From Pacificoceanicola onchidii (GTDB lineage: Bacteria; Pseudomonadota; Alphaproteobacteria; Rhodobacterales; Rhodobacteraceae), in the NCBI RefSeq assembly GCF_004804335.1, contig NZ_SRXY01000009.1, positions 1 to 64,000 of the forward strand: DNA of 64,000 nt, written 5' to 3'. How positions within the stretch are numbered: position 1 is the first letter of the stretch; the number at the start of each line of letters is the position of its first letter. The notes beneath the pieces were generated by a model. The model was not told the origin of the DNA. It saw nothing but the letters and a program-made list of their open reading frames with translations, and searched no databases. Shown piece after piece: positions 17,051-25,466 of the stretch. A program made the position numbers and the translations under genes.

Positions 17051-17839
17051 TCATCCCACCGCGTCCTTGTTCTTCAAACCTGTTCCAAGGTAGGCCTCGA
17101 TGACCTGCTCATTGGCCTTGATCTCGTCCAGCGTGCCTTCGGCCAGCTTCTTGCCTTCCGCCATGACGATCACCGGATCGCAGATTTTTCCAATGAAATC
17201 CATGTCATGCTCAATCACGCAGAAGGTGTAGCCGCGTTCCTTGTTCAAACGGATGATGGTATCTGCGATGGTCATCAGGAGCGTGCGGTTCACGCCCGCG
17301 CCAACCTCATCGAGAAACACGATCTTGGCGTCGACCATCATGGTGCGCCCCAGCTCCAGCAGCTTCTTTTGTCCGCCGGAGATTGCCCCGGCCGGGTGAT
17401 CCGCCAGATGCGAGATCGTCAAGAACTCCAGCACCTCATCCGCTTTGGCCCTGAGCGCGCGTTCTTCATCGGCAATGCGCTTTCGGCCAAACCAAGTGTT
17501 CCACAGCACCTCTCCCGATTGCCCGCCCGGCACCATCATCAGGTTCTCGCGGCAGGACATGGAGGAAAACTCGTGCGCAATCTGGAAAGTGCGCAAAAGG
17601 CCCTTGTGAAAGAGCTCGTGCGGCGGCAGGCCGGTGATGTCCTCGCCATCCATGAACACCTGACCAGAGGTCGGCGGCAGAGCGCCCGCGATCACATTGA
17701 ACAGCGTTGTTTTGCCAGCGCCGTTTGGCCCGACGAGGCCGGTAATGGAGCCTTTGGCGATTTCCAGCGAAGCTCCGTCTACGGCACGGAAACCGCCAAA
17801 ATGGCGGTGAAGGTTCTCAACCCGGATCACATCCCACAT
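17051..17839 (-). CDS. livG: branched-chain amino acid ABC transporter ATPase LivG
   Basis: 262 residues. Walker A GPNGAGKT at 37-44, Q-loop/TFQIAHEF, signature SGGQKKLLELGR, Walker B KIVFLDEVGAGV and the family tail VIEHDMDFI followed by AEGTLDEIKANEQVIEAYLG identify LivG. A Glu replaces the usual Pro in DEP (LDEVG), seen in many LivG-like proteins. Second ATPase of the transporter, cytosolic side of the membrane. Confidence 0.93.
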   Translation of the reverse strand: MWDVIRVENLHRHFGGFRAVDGASLEIAKGSITGLVGPNGAGKTTLFNVIAGALPPTSGQVFMDGEDITGLPPHELFHKGLLRTFQIAHEFSSMSCRENLMMVPGGQSGEVLWNTWFGRKRIADEERALRAKADEVLEFLTISHLADHPAGAISGGQKKLLELGRTMMVDAKIVFLDEVGAGVNRTLLMTIADTIIRLNKERGYTFCVIEHDMDFIGKICDPVIVMAEGKKLAEGTLDEIKANEQVIEAYLGTGLKNKDAVG

Positions 17840-17850
17840 CCCTGTTTGCG

Positions 17851-17946
17851 GAGCCCTTTGGGGCTCTCATGGCCGAACCGGCCCTTATGGCAGCGGCGCG
17901 GAGATGCCCCGCGCCGCCGAGTTTCGCAAGCCCCTATTTTGGGGCA
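17851..17946. repeat. three hairpins between livK and livG
   Basis: Three separate hairpins in the 117-bp gap: GAGCCC-tttg-GGGCTC (17851-17866), GCGGCGCGG / CCGCGCCGC (17893-17917) and GCCCC-tatttt-GGGGC (17931-17946). None has a T-run in the reading direction of the operon. Such structures commonly protect or process mRNA, so the binding-protein gene may be expressed above the ATPase genes; that role is inference. Confidence 0.55.
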
Positions 17947-17956
17947 AAAGGCCGAA

Positions 17957-19153
17957 TTAGTGGTAGCCCACAACCTTCAGCGCGCCACCGTCGACGGTGT
18001 ATTCCGCGTAGGAGCCTGCGGCCTCACCCGGGCCAACCAGTTCCACGCCGGTCGCGCCTGCGTAGTCGATCTCACCGCCACCGGCGAGGATTTCGAGCGC
18101 CTTGTCCAGCTCGCCCGGCAGGATCACTTCACCCGGCGCATTGGCCACGTCCATGATCTTGCCCGAGTAATCGCCCGGCTCCGAAGAGCCAGCGGCCGCC
18201 ATGGCCAGCATGATCAGTGCGGCAGCGTCGTAGCTTTCGCCCGCATACACAGCCGTGCCGTCAATGCCGGCTGCTCCCGCCATTTCCGCGAACTTCGGAC
18301 CACCTTCGTTTTCGGAGCCAGCGATGGTGCCGATGGCGCCGTCGATGTCTGCGCCGAAACGCTCGGTCAGGCTGTCGCCGATCATGCCGTCGCCAAGCGC
18401 GAACATGTCAAAGGCGCCGGTGTCGAGCGAGGCCTGGATGATGCCCGCGCCGCCCTGGTCCACATAGCCCAGAACAACCAGCGCATCGCCGCCCGCAGAG
18501 GCCAGCGCGCCCACTTCAGCGGAGTAGTCCGCCTTGCCGTCTTCGTGCGCTGCGGTCAGAGTGACCGAGCCGCCACCGGCGGTGTAGTTCTGGTTGAAGG
18601 CGTCGGAGAAGCCTTTGCCGTAGTCATTGTTGGTGTAGGTCACCGCGACGGAAGAAATGCCCTTGTCGAGCAGGATCTTCGCCAGCACGGCACCCTGACG
18701 CGCGTCAGACGGGGCGGTGCGGAAGAACAGGCCGTTGTCTTCGGCTTCGGACAGCGCCGGGGATGTGGCCGACGGCGAGATCATCACCATGCCGTTCGGC
18801 ACAGCGGCGTTCGCCAGAACCGCGCCTGTCACACCGGAGCAATCCGCGCCCATGATGCCTTTGACACCTTCGGAGGTGATCAGACGCTCGGCAGCGGCGG
18901 TGGCCGCAGCGCTGTCAACACAGGTGCTGTCCGCGCGGACCGGCTCGATCTTTGCGCCATCCATCAGTTTGCCGCTGTCCGTCACTTCGGACATCGCCAT
19001 TTCAGCGCCAGCCGCCATGGCCGGGGTCAGGCTTTCAATCGGGCCGGTGAAGCCGAGAATCACGCCAAGTTTGATCGTATTCGCGTGGCCGTCAGCATAG
19101 GCCGCGCCCGCGAGCATTGCAGTGGCGGTTGTCGCCATCAGCAGCTTTTTCAT
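17957..19153 (-). CDS. livK: branched-chain amino acid ABC transporter substrate-binding protein
   Basis: 398 residues with a signal peptide (MKKLLMATTATAMLAGAAYA) and a Peripla_BP_6 fold: IKLGVILGFTGPIESLTPAM opens the first lobe, and VAVTYTNNDYGKGFSDAF is the conserved inter-lobe segment. It captures the amino acid in the periplasm and delivers it to LivHM. First gene of the operon by position; ATG preceded by GGGAGACCAAC. The exact ligand cannot be read; other HAAT-family ligands such as amides are possible. Confidence 0.9.
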   Translation of the reverse strand: MKKLLMATTATAMLAGAAYADGHANTIKLGVILGFTGPIESLTPAMAAGAEMAMSEVTDSGKLMDGAKIEPVRADSTCVDSAAATAAAERLITSEGVKGIMGADCSGVTGAVLANAAVPNGMVMISPSATSPALSEAEDNGLFFRTAPSDARQGAVLAKILLDKGISSVAVTYTNNDYGKGFSDAFNQNYTAGGGSVTLTAAHEDGKADYSAEVGALASAGGDALVVLGYVDQGGAGIIQASLDTGAFDMFALGDGMIGDSLTERFGADIDGAIGTIAGSENEGGPKFAEMAGAAGIDGTAVYAGESYDAAALIMLAMAAAGSSEPGDYSGKIMDVANAPGEVILPGELDKALEILAGGGEIDYAGATGVELVGPGEAAGSYAEYTVDGGALKVVGYH

Positions 19154-19303
19154 TGTTGGTCTCCCTTATTGGAACGTATTGTCCTGCCGTTCAGCCTATG
19201 CCCCGGTTTGGCAAAAGAAAAGGGGGCGTGTGGGCCTGTCGTTGCGCGCGCTCCCTTGCCGCCCGCGCCCCGCGCGCCCATATCTTGCAGCAGGAGGTGC
19301 CTT

Positions 19304-20377
19304 ATGACGAGATTTGCGATTTCCCTGATTTTTCCGCTGCTTGCCAGCACTGCGACGGCCGGGCCAATCGAGACCGAAGCCGGCACGTTGCAGGCGGTGA
19401 CAGTGGCGGAGGGCCTCGATACCCCGTGGGCCTTCGATTTCCTGCCCGATGGCACGATCCTCGTGACGTTACGGGATGGGGCGATTGTTGCGTTTCGGGG
19501 CGAAGAGCGCTGGCTTGTCGAGAATCCGCCGAAGGTGCTCGCGGACGGGCAGGGCGGTCTTCTGGACATCATGGTGCCGCGCGACTTTGCGCAAACGCGC
19601 GAGCTGTTCTTTACCTATTCAAAACGCCAGTTCATTCGCGGCTCCGGCACGGCGGTCTACAAGGCGACACTGTCCGCGGACGGGCGCAGCCTGACGGGCG
19701 GTGAAACCATCTTCGAAATCGCGCGCGGCTCCGGCGGCGGGTTCCACTTTGGCTCGCGCCTCGTCGAATCCCCGGAGGGCACGCTGTTTGTGACAATCGG
19801 AGACCGGGGTAATCCGGACACCGCGCAGGATTTGGAAATGCACAACGGCTCGGTTGTGCACATCACCAAAGACGGCGATCCGGGGCTGGGTAATCCGGAA
19901 CTCGACGGCCTGCCCGAAATCTACAGTTACGGCCACCGCAACCCGCAAGGGGCCGCGCTCGATGGCTCCGGTCAGCTCTGGCTGGTCGAACATGGCGCGC
20001 AGGGCGGGGATGAGGTGAACCGGGTGGAGCCGGGCGTGAACTACGGCTGGCCGGTGATCTCTTACGGGGTCAATTACAACGGCACCAAGATTGGCGAAGG
20101 CACGGCAAAAGAGGGCATGGCCCAACCGGTCCACTACTGGGACCCTTCCATCGCACCGTCCGGCATGACCTTTTTTGAAGGCGGAGACTGGGACGGTAAC
20201 GCCTTTGTCGGCTCTTTGAAGTTTGACTATATCTCCCGCCTCGCGGGCAATCCGCTGCGCGAGGTGGAGCAGATCCGGGGTGAGGAGACAGGCCGCGTGC
20301 GCGATGTTGCGCAAGGGCCGGACGGCAAGCTGTGGTGGCTTTCGGTGTTCGAAGGGGCGCTTTACAGGCTGGAATAG
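19304..20377 (+). CDS. PQQ-dependent aldose sugar dehydrogenase family protein
   Basis: 357 residues from ATG 19304 (AGGAGG 7 nt upstream). Signal peptide MTRFAISLIFPLLASTATAG, then a six-bladed beta-propeller of the GSDH/YliI family: LDTPWAFDFLPDG, FHFGSRLVESPEG, TIGDRGN, YGHRNPQGAA, WLVEHGAQGGDEVN and VNYGWPVISYG are the hallmark blades. It oxidises aldoses in the periplasm with PQQ. No PQQ biosynthesis gene is in the window. Reading frame is open far upstream, but that part is antisense to liv genes. Confidence 0.9.
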   Translation: MTRFAISLIFPLLASTATAGPIETEAGTLQAVTVAEGLDTPWAFDFLPDGTILVTLRDGAIVAFRGEERWLVENPPKVLADGQGGLLDIMVPRDFAQTRELFFTYSKRQFIRGSGTAVYKATLSADGRSLTGGETIFEIARGSGGGFHFGSRLVESPEGTLFVTIGDRGNPDTAQDLEMHNGSVVHITKDGDPGLGNPELDGLPEIYSYGHRNPQGAALDGSGQLWLVEHGAQGGDEVNRVEPGVNYGWPVISYGVNYNGTKIGEGTAKEGMAQPVHYWDPSIAPSGMTFFEGGDWDGNAFVGSLKFDYISRLAGNPLREVEQIRGEETGRVRDVAQGPDGKLWWLSVFEGALYRLE

Positions 20378-20447
20378 CGGTTTGCCGGACTTTCCCGGCG
20401 GCTTTTGCCGTGTAACCATGGGGCAGGTTTCCAAAGGAGTTTGCCCC

Positions 20448-20867
20448 ATGCGCGCTTTGATCCTCGCCCTTCTGACCAGTTTTTCGCTCTCCGCCCCGCT
20501 CCAAGCCCAGGAGCAGCAGCCGGTCTTCGACAGTTACGAAGACATGCGCCGCGTCATGGACCAATTGATCGTCACGCGTCAGGTGCAGGAACTTATGGTG
20601 CGCTTTGGCGGTGGAGACGAGATGACCGTGGCGCAGCTCAACGATCTTGATGCCACGGTCGAGCGGCTCTACCCGAACAACTTCGAAAACGTCGCGGTGA
20701 TGCGCAGGCTTCAGCACGGCGGCGGGTTTACCCAGGAGCTTCTCGTGTACTGGACCGGTCTGAACTACCTCTATGTCTACGTGTTCTACCACGACCGGGG
20801 CGGTGAGGTGGTCTCGATCAACTTCCGCTTCAACAGCGATTACGCCAAGCTGACGGGCTTGTTCTGA
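20448..20867 (+). CDS. hypothetical periplasmic protein
   Basis: 139 residues from ATG 20448, with AAAGGAG 10 nt upstream. A signal peptide (MRALILALLTSFSLSAPLQAQ) is followed by a helical, acidic mature domain (YEDMRRVMDQLIVTRQVQEL) and an aromatic segment (LLVYWTGLNYLYVYVFYHDRGG) that looks like a beta hairpin. Lies 70 nt after the sugar dehydrogenase and ends in a strong terminator, so the two may form an operon. Family not recognised. Confidence 0.7.
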   Translation: MRALILALLTSFSLSAPLQAQEQQPVFDSYEDMRRVMDQLIVTRQVQELMVRFGGGDEMTVAQLNDLDATVERLYPNNFENVAVMRRLQHGGGFTQELLVYWTGLNYLYVYVFYHDRGGEVVSINFRFNSDYAKLTGLF

Positions 20868-21189
20868 GAGCGACGTACAATCGAGCGGAACTTTCTAACG
20901 GAGGCCATCCATGCATGATCGCATGGATGGCCTTTGCTTTTTTCAGCCGGTCCGCTTTTGTGTGCGTCGGCGAGGGCATCACAAAAACTTATGCCCCAAT
21001 TGGAAGCCGGGTTTCGGGGTTTCATTTTTGAAAGTCTAATTTTCTGAAAATTGTAAAAGAGTTCACTAAATCAGGTGTTTACGTGAAAACCTGACGTGAC
21101 TCATCAACCTGCGTATGCGGAAATGATGCCAAGGCGCGTCACCGATTCCCGCGCGTCTTTGCGCCCCACACTCACCAAGGACGAGGACT
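20868..21189. other. non-coding region, 322 bp
   Basis: Holds the terminator at 20903-20943, then an AT-rich stretch (about 21020-21090) with a small palindrome AATTTT-ctg-AAAATT at 21038-21052 and an imperfect TCAGGT...ACCTGA repeat near 21070-21093. The AT-rich part is the likely promoter of the 75-residue gene at 21190; no convincing -35/-10 pair stands out. No RNA gene recognised. Confidence 0.5.
20903..20943 (+). terminator. Rho-independent terminator
   Basis: A perfect 12-bp stem (GGCCATCCATGC, 20903-20914, with its complement at 20921-20932), 6-nt loop, then TTTGCTTTTTT. Ends the unit that closes with the 139-residue gene. Confidence 0.9.
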
Positions 21190-21417
21190 ATGACCAACCA
21201 TGAGAAGGACCCCCTGACCCCCAACAAGCGCGACGGTGATTATCGCAATCACGCGTTTCTCGCGCGCGGCCCAAAGAAGACCATGATGGCGATCAAAAGC
21301 CCGATCGTCGCTTTTGGTTTTGTTGTCTGTCTGGCGATCACGCTTGGCGGCGGGCTTTTGACAGCGGCCATGTATCTTGGCCACAAACCTGCTTCGCAGG
21401 GCGACGTGTCAAACTGA
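21190..21417 (+). CDS. hypothetical small single-pass membrane protein
   Basis: 75 residues: a charged N-terminal half (TNHEKDPLTPNKRDGDYRNH, KKTMMAIKSP) and one transmembrane helix (IVAFGFVVCLAITLGGGLLTAAMYL) ending near residue 64. Topology N-in is favoured by the lysines before the helix. ATG follows AAGGACGAGGACT. Its 3' end overlaps by 9 bp the end of the convergent glxA-type gene. No function known. Confidence 0.6.
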   Translation: MTNHEKDPLTPNKRDGDYRNHAFLARGPKKTMMAIKSPIVAFGFVVCLAITLGGGLLTAAMYLGHKPASQGDVSN

Positions 21418-22419
21418 CAGACGCGTCGCATGGGCACCACGCTCTCTATAGGGCGTGGTGTCGTAGTGGGCCCGGTAGCATTTCGAGAAATGCGAGGGCG
21501 AGGCAAAACCGCAGGCCAGCGCCACGTTGATCACGCTCATGTCGGTCTGCATCAAGAGGTTCCGCGCTTTCTGAAGGCGGAGTTCCATGTAATAGCGTTT
21601 TGGCGAGCGGTTCAGGTAGCGCCGGAACAGGCGTTCAAGCTGGCGCGTGGACATGCCCACATCCTTGGCGAGGATCGAGGGGCTGATCGGCTCTTCGATG
21701 TTGGCTTCCATCTGCTGAATGACCTGGCTCAGCTTCGGATGACGCACGCCGATCCGCGTCGGTACTGACAGGCGCTGCGTGTCCTGGTCCGTGCGGATGG
21801 AGCTGTAGATCTGCTGGTCCGCCACCGCGTTGGCGAGCTCTTCGCCATGGTCATTGGCGATCACCTGCAGGAACAGATCAATCGAAGAGGTGCCGCCAGC
21901 GGTGGTCAGATGTTTGCCGTCAATGGTGAAGACGGATTTGGTCAGGATCACGTCCTCGAACTCCTCGAGAAAGCTGTCCTGATTCTCCCAGTGAATCGTG
22001 GCGCGCTTGCCGTCCAGAAGCCCGGCCTTGGCCAGCGAATACGAGGCGGTGCACAGACCGGCAAAGCCGACGCCCTTGCGGGCCTCGCGCCGCAGCCAGT
22101 TCAGCAGCTTCTTGGTGGTGGCGTCCTGCACATTGTGACCGCCGCAAACGACAACCGTGTCGCTCCGGTCCAACTCTTCGAATCCGGCATCCACGTTAAA
22201 GGCCGTGCCGGTGGAACAGGCAACAGTATCGCCATCTTCGCTGACAATCCGCCAAGCATACAGGGGTTTGCCCGCCATGCGATTGGCCAGCCGCAGGCAA
22301 TCGAGCGCGGCGGCAAAGCTCAGAAGCGTGAAGTTGTCGAGCAGAACAAAAACGAAGCGGCGAGGCTTCTCCGGAACGCTGTCCAGCTCGACGATCGGTG
22401 CTTTGGCGTTTGGGAGCAT
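21409..22419 (-). CDS. GlxA-family AraC-type transcriptional regulator
   Basis: 336 residues. N-terminal DJ-1/PfpI-like domain (RFVFVLLDNFTLLSFAAALDCLR; GVGFAGLCTASYSLAKAGLLDG with the elbow Cys) at about 15-190, and a C-terminal AraC double helix-turn-helix at about 225-325 (DVGMSTRQLERLFRRYLNRS...NVALACGFASPSHFSKCYRAHY). GlxA-type regulators often govern quaternary amine or amino acid catabolism; no target is adjacent. Start ATG 22419 gives the family N terminus; an upstream in-frame start adds an unrelated leader. Confidence 0.88.
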   Translation of the reverse strand: MLPNAKAPIVELDSVPEKPRRFVFVLLDNFTLLSFAAALDCLRLANRMAGKPLYAWRIVSEDGDTVACSTGTAFNVDAGFEELDRSDTVVVCGGHNVQDATTKKLLNWLRREARKGVGFAGLCTASYSLAKAGLLDGKRATIHWENQDSFLEEFEDVILTKSVFTIDGKHLTTAGGTSSIDLFLQVIANDHGEELANAVADQQIYSSIRTDQDTQRLSVPTRIGVRHPKLSQVIQQMEANIEEPISPSILAKDVGMSTRQLERLFRRYLNRSPKRYYMELRLQKARNLLMQTDMSVINVALACGFASPSHFSKCYRAHYDTTPYRERGAHATRLSV

Positions 22420-22444
22420 CTGGCGGCATCCTTCTGGCAAATTG

Positions 22445-22459
22445 CGACACACCGTGTCG
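22445..22459. promoter_or_regulatory. inverted repeat before GlxA-type gene
   Basis: CGACAC-acc-GTGTCG lies 26 bp before the start of the minus-strand regulator gene and is a plausible autoregulatory operator. Based on symmetry and position only. Confidence 0.35.
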
Positions 22460-22522
22460 TGTTTGTAAACGAGTTGCTCACGGCTATTGCGGCGCGTCAA
22501 GAGAGGGGACAAAATTCATGGG

Positions 22523-22551
22523 TTGGGCAAGTGCGCTGCATTCGTTATAGA
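22523..22551 (+). promoter_or_regulatory. sigma-70-like promoter of aroG
   Basis: TTGGGC at 22523-22528 and TATAGA at 22546-22551 are separated by exactly 17 bp, 56 bp before the aroG start. Good match in the only intergenic space available; start point not verified. Confidence 0.55.
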
Positions 22552-22607
22552 GCAGGAACGTTAACGCTCACGAAGACACAAATTCTTAAGATAACCGGAG
22601 AAGACCA

Positions 22608-23978
22608 ATGACCGAGTGGCAGAAATCGAACTGGCGCGACCTTCCGCGGGTTCAGATGCCCGACTATACGGATGAGGCCGCGCTGAATGCCGTTGAGGCA
22701 CAGCTGTCCAAATATCCGCCGCTGGTCTTTGCCGGAGAAGCGCGCAACCTCAAGACCCACATCGCGGCCGCAGGGCGTGGTGAGGCTTTTGTTCTGCAGG
22801 GCGGCGATTGCGCCGAGGCTTTTGACCAGTTCAGCGCGGACGCCATCCGGGACACCTTCAAGGTGATGCTGCAGATGGCCATGGTGCTGACCTATGGTGC
22901 GAAAGTGCCGGTGGTGAAAGTGGGCCGCATGGCGGGTCAGTTCGCCAAACCGCGCTCGGCGCCGACCGAGGTGGTCGAAGGTGTGGAACTGCCGAGCTAC
23001 CGAGGCGACATCATCAACGAGCTGGCCTTCACCCCCGAAGCCCGCATCCCTGATCCGAAAAAGATGCTGCAGGCCTACACGCAGGCGGCGGCCACGCTGA
23101 ACCTTCTGCGCGCCTTCTCGCAGGGCGGCTATGCCGATGTGCATCAGGTGCACCAGTGGACGTTGGGCTTCACCGATGGCAACGGCGCCGAGAAATACCG
23201 CGACATGGCAAACCGGATCACCGATACGCTGGACTTCATCAAGGCGGCGGGCGTGTCCGGGGCGCAGGCTCATGCGCTGCAGGTCGTGGATTTCTTCACC
23301 AGCCATGAATCGCTTTTGCTGGAGTACGAAGAGGCGCTCTGCCGTCTCGATTCGACCTCCGGCAAGTGGCTGGCAGGCTCCGGTCACATGATCTGGATCG
23401 GAGACCGCACCCGTCAGCCCGATGGCGCGCATGTGGAGTTTGCACGCGGAGTGTTGAACCCGGTTGGCCTCAAATGCGGCCCGACGACCACCGCCGAAGA
23501 CCTCAAGGTGCTGATGCAGAAGCTCAACCCGTCCAATGAAGAGGGCAAGTTGACGCTGATCGCGCGCTTTGGTGCGGGCAAAGTAGCCGAACATCTGCCG
23601 CGCCTGATCAAGGCCGTGCAGGAAGAGGGTGCCAACGTGACATGGGTGTGCGACCCGATGCATGGCAACACCATCAAGTCGGCGACCGGCTACAAGACCC
23701 GCCCGTTTGACAGTGTTCTCAAAGAGGTGCGCGATTTCTTTGCCGTGCATGGCGCGGAAGGCACCGTGCCGGGCGGCGTGCATTTCGAGATGACCGGTCA
23801 GGACGTGACCGAATGCACCGGCGGCGTGCGCGATGTGACCGAAGAGGACCTGTCGGACCGCTACCACACCGCCTGTGATCCGCGTCTCAACGCGTCGCAG
23901 TCGCTGGAACTTGCCTTCCTCGTGGCCGAGGAGCTGACCCAGCTGCGCCTCGCCAATGCTGAGGCAGCCAACGGCTAA
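22608..23978 (+). CDS. aroG: class II 3-deoxy-7-phosphoheptulonate synthase
   Basis: 456 residues, the normal size of plant-like (class II) DAHP synthases, joining phosphoenolpyruvate and erythrose 4-phosphate in the first step of the shikimate pathway. Key blocks are [29 protein letters not shown]-type [41 protein letters not shown] and [10 protein letters not shown], which include the metal and phosphate ligands. ATG follows GGAGAAGACC. Monocistronic with a promoter at 22523 and a terminator at 24002. Symbol naming varies for class II enzymes. Confidence 0.96.
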   Translation: MTEWQKSNWRDLPRVQMPDYTDEAALNAVEAQLSKYPPLVFAGEARNLKTHIAAAGRGEAFVLQGGDCAEAFDQFSADAIRDTFKVMLQMAMVLTYGAKVPVVKVGRMAGQFAKPRSAPTEVVEGVELPSYRGDIINELAFTPEARIPDPKKMLQAYTQAAATLNLLRAFSQGGYADVHQVHQWTLGFTDGNGAEKYRDMANRITDTLDFIKAAGVSGAQAHALQVVDFFTSHESLLLEYEEALCRLDSTSGKWLAGSGHMIWIGDRTRQPDGAHVEFARGVLNPVGLKCGPTTTAEDLKVLMQKLNPSNEEGKLTLIARFGAGKVAEHLPRLIKAVQEEGANVTWVCDPMHGNTIKSATGYKTRPFDSVLKEVRDFFAVHGAEGTVPGGVHFEMTGQDVTECTGGVRDVTEEDLSDRYHTACDPRLNASQSLELAFLVAEELTQLRLANAEAANG

Positions 23979-24001
23979 CGCGGTTAACAAATCTTGCGAT
24001 G

Positions 24002-24036
24002 AAAGCCCGCCCCAAACGAGGCGGGCTTTTGTTTTC
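24002..24036 (+). terminator. Rho-independent terminator of aroG
   Basis: A 10-bp stem AAAGCCCGCC (24002-24011) / GGCGGGCTTT (24020-24029) with an 8-nt loop, then TGTTTT. Confidence 0.85.
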
Positions 24037-24058
24037 AAATCTTTGAGAGGCGATGTTC

Positions 24059-24352
24059 ATGTTAAACCTGAAGAAGGATCAACACCTGTTCGTGGTCGAA
24101 TTGACCTACGTCGCGGATATGGAGGCGGTGGATCGCGTGCTCGATCCGCATCTGGATTGGGTCAATGCGCAGTATGATACCGGTGTGTTTCTGGTCTCCG
24201 GGCCAAAGGTGCCACGCGATGGCGGAATCATTCTGGCTCAGGCGTCATCGCGCGCGGCTCTGGAGACGCTGCTTGCCAGCGATCCCTTTGCGACAGCGGA
24301 TGTGGCGGAGTATCGGGTGACGGAATTCATCGCCCGGCGCATTGCTGAATAA
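24059..24352 (+). CDS. YciI-family protein
   Basis: 97 residues of the ferredoxin-like YciI fold: FVVELTYVADMEAVDRVLDPHLDWVNAQYDTG has the conserved His and Asp of the family, followed by FLVSGPKVPRDGGIILAQ and DPFATADVAEYRVTEF. Members are dehalogenase-like or epimerase-like small enzymes with mostly unknown substrates. ATG 24059 has GAGAGG 8 nt upstream; an ATG 6 nt earlier is too close. Convergent with the PAS gene. Confidence 0.82.
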   Translation: MLNLKKDQHLFVVELTYVADMEAVDRVLDPHLDWVNAQYDTGVFLVSGPKVPRDGGIILAQASSRAALETLLASDPFATADVAEYRVTEFIARRIAE

Positions 24353-24380
24353 AAAGACGGCCAGACATTCTGTCTGGCCG
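24350..24380 (-). terminator. Rho-independent terminator of PAS gene
   Basis: A perfect 10-bp stem CGGCCAGACA / TGTCTGGCCG (24358-24367, 24371-24380) with loop TTC. On the minus strand it is followed by TCTTTTTATT, so it serves the gene at 24431. Confidence 0.85.
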
Positions 24381-24430
24381 CAAGCGTGTGCCCGGGCGCG
24401 CTGACGAACCGCGCCGGAGCCGGAAAATCA

Positions 24431-25186
24431 TCAGTCGTTAGAGACAATCAGCCGTAGATGACCGCGCTGCGGCAGCGCCGGTTTCCCGCTGTCCTTCGCC
24501 TTGAAGACGGCGCGCGGCTCGGCCATGCCCTTGGTCTCGGCTTCGGTCTTCACCGGCTGGGACTTGGACAGGCGGGGCAGCGGAACAGCTGTGCCTTGAT
24601 CCTCCGCTTTGATTGCCTGCGGCTTGCCGGGATTGGCGATTTTGTGGGCCGGGGTGACCGCGATATTGGTGATGGTGAAGCGGCGCGGCGTGCGGCCAAT
24701 GCGGCCTTGGGTGATCAGCGCTCCAAGCGCCCGGCTGACATCCCCGAAATCGGAGCGCAGCGGCAAGATGATCATGTGACCTTCCATATCCGGCTTGCCG
24801 AAACCGCCCTCGGCGGCGAGATCAATGCGAATGATCGACTGCTCGGCAAACAGCGCCTCGACGGCGAGGCCGAACTGTTCGCGATCTTTCGGCGCAATCA
24901 TGGTCGACAGCGGCATCCCTGCGATCTGCATGCCCATCAGATCGGAAAGATGGGTGCCAGCGACGCGGATCTTGCCCATGGTCGGCGCGATCTTCTCCAT
25001 CAGGAAGGCGTTTTCCAGCGCGCTCTCCATGCCGCGCGGGTCCACCTGGCTGCGCAGCGGAATCTCGTTCTCGCCGCAAAGCCCGTGCCAATAGGTTTCC
25101 ACCAAGCGGATCGGGGCCATCCGTTTTGTCTTCTCGCGATCCGTCATCGAAACCACGTCCTGACCTTTCCCACCGTTGCCAAACAT
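24431..25186 (-). CDS. PAS_5 domain protein (PF07310-like)
   Basis: 251 residues. The segment LVETYWHGLCGENEIPLRSQVDPRGMESALENAFLMEKIAP and the following SDLMGMQIAGMPLSTMIAP match the alphaproteobacterial PAS_5 family. Residues about 30-165 form the PAS-like domain; the C-terminal third (about 170-250) is a basic, proline-containing linker rich in Lys/Thr. No output domain is visible. Cytosolic, probably a signalling adaptor; ligand unknown. It faces yicC across a 280-bp AT-rich promoter region and ends with its own terminator. Confidence 0.75.
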   Translation of the reverse strand: MFGNGGKGQDVVSMTDREKTKRMAPIRLVETYWHGLCGENEIPLRSQVDPRGMESALENAFLMEKIAPTMGKIRVAGTHLSDLMGMQIAGMPLSTMIAPKDREQFGLAVEALFAEQSIIRIDLAAEGGFGKPDMEGHMIILPLRSDFGDVSRALGALITQGRIGRTPRRFTITNIAVTPAHKIANPGKPQAIKAEDQGTAVPLPRLSKSQPVKTEAETKGMAEPRAVFKAKDSGKPALPQRGHLRLIVSND

Positions 25187-25338
25187 AACCGTTGCTCCTG
25201 GCTCTGTCTCATCTGGCTGGAGCCCCCGTTCCGCCCTGACGATTTAATCATTTTTGCTAAATCATTACTAGCAGATCAGCGTCGCAATTTCGCCCCATTT
25301 GTCACCAAGAGGTTAACGCTTCAACAATTCATTGAATT

Positions 25339-25367
25339 TTCAATGCTTTCGTTGCTTCTCATAATAT
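25339..25367 (+). promoter_or_regulatory. candidate promoter of yicC operon
   Basis: TTCAAT (25339-25344) and TAATAT (25362-25367) are 17 bp apart in the AT-rich 280-bp divergent region. The -10 is strong, the -35 weak. A TTAACC...TTAACG pair just downstream (about 25385-25400) resembles CtrA half-sites but with a 6-bp gap in place of 7. Confidence 0.4.
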
Positions 25368-25466
25368 CCCTGTTTCCCAACGTGTTAACCATTCTTAACG
25401 GCAGCAGCGCTTGCTTTGCCGGTTTGAGGGCGATAGGCCGGAAGCGTGAATTGCAAGGAGGCCGAG

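Noticed and set aside
16982-19303. Long 5' part of the open frame that ends in the PQQ dehydrogenase
   Set aside because: This part is antisense to livG and livK; the real protein begins at ATG 19304 with a signal peptide and AGGAGG.
25385-25400. CtrA site TTAA...TTAA near yicC
   Set aside because: Spacing is 6 and not the 7 bp of the consensus; kept only as a note.
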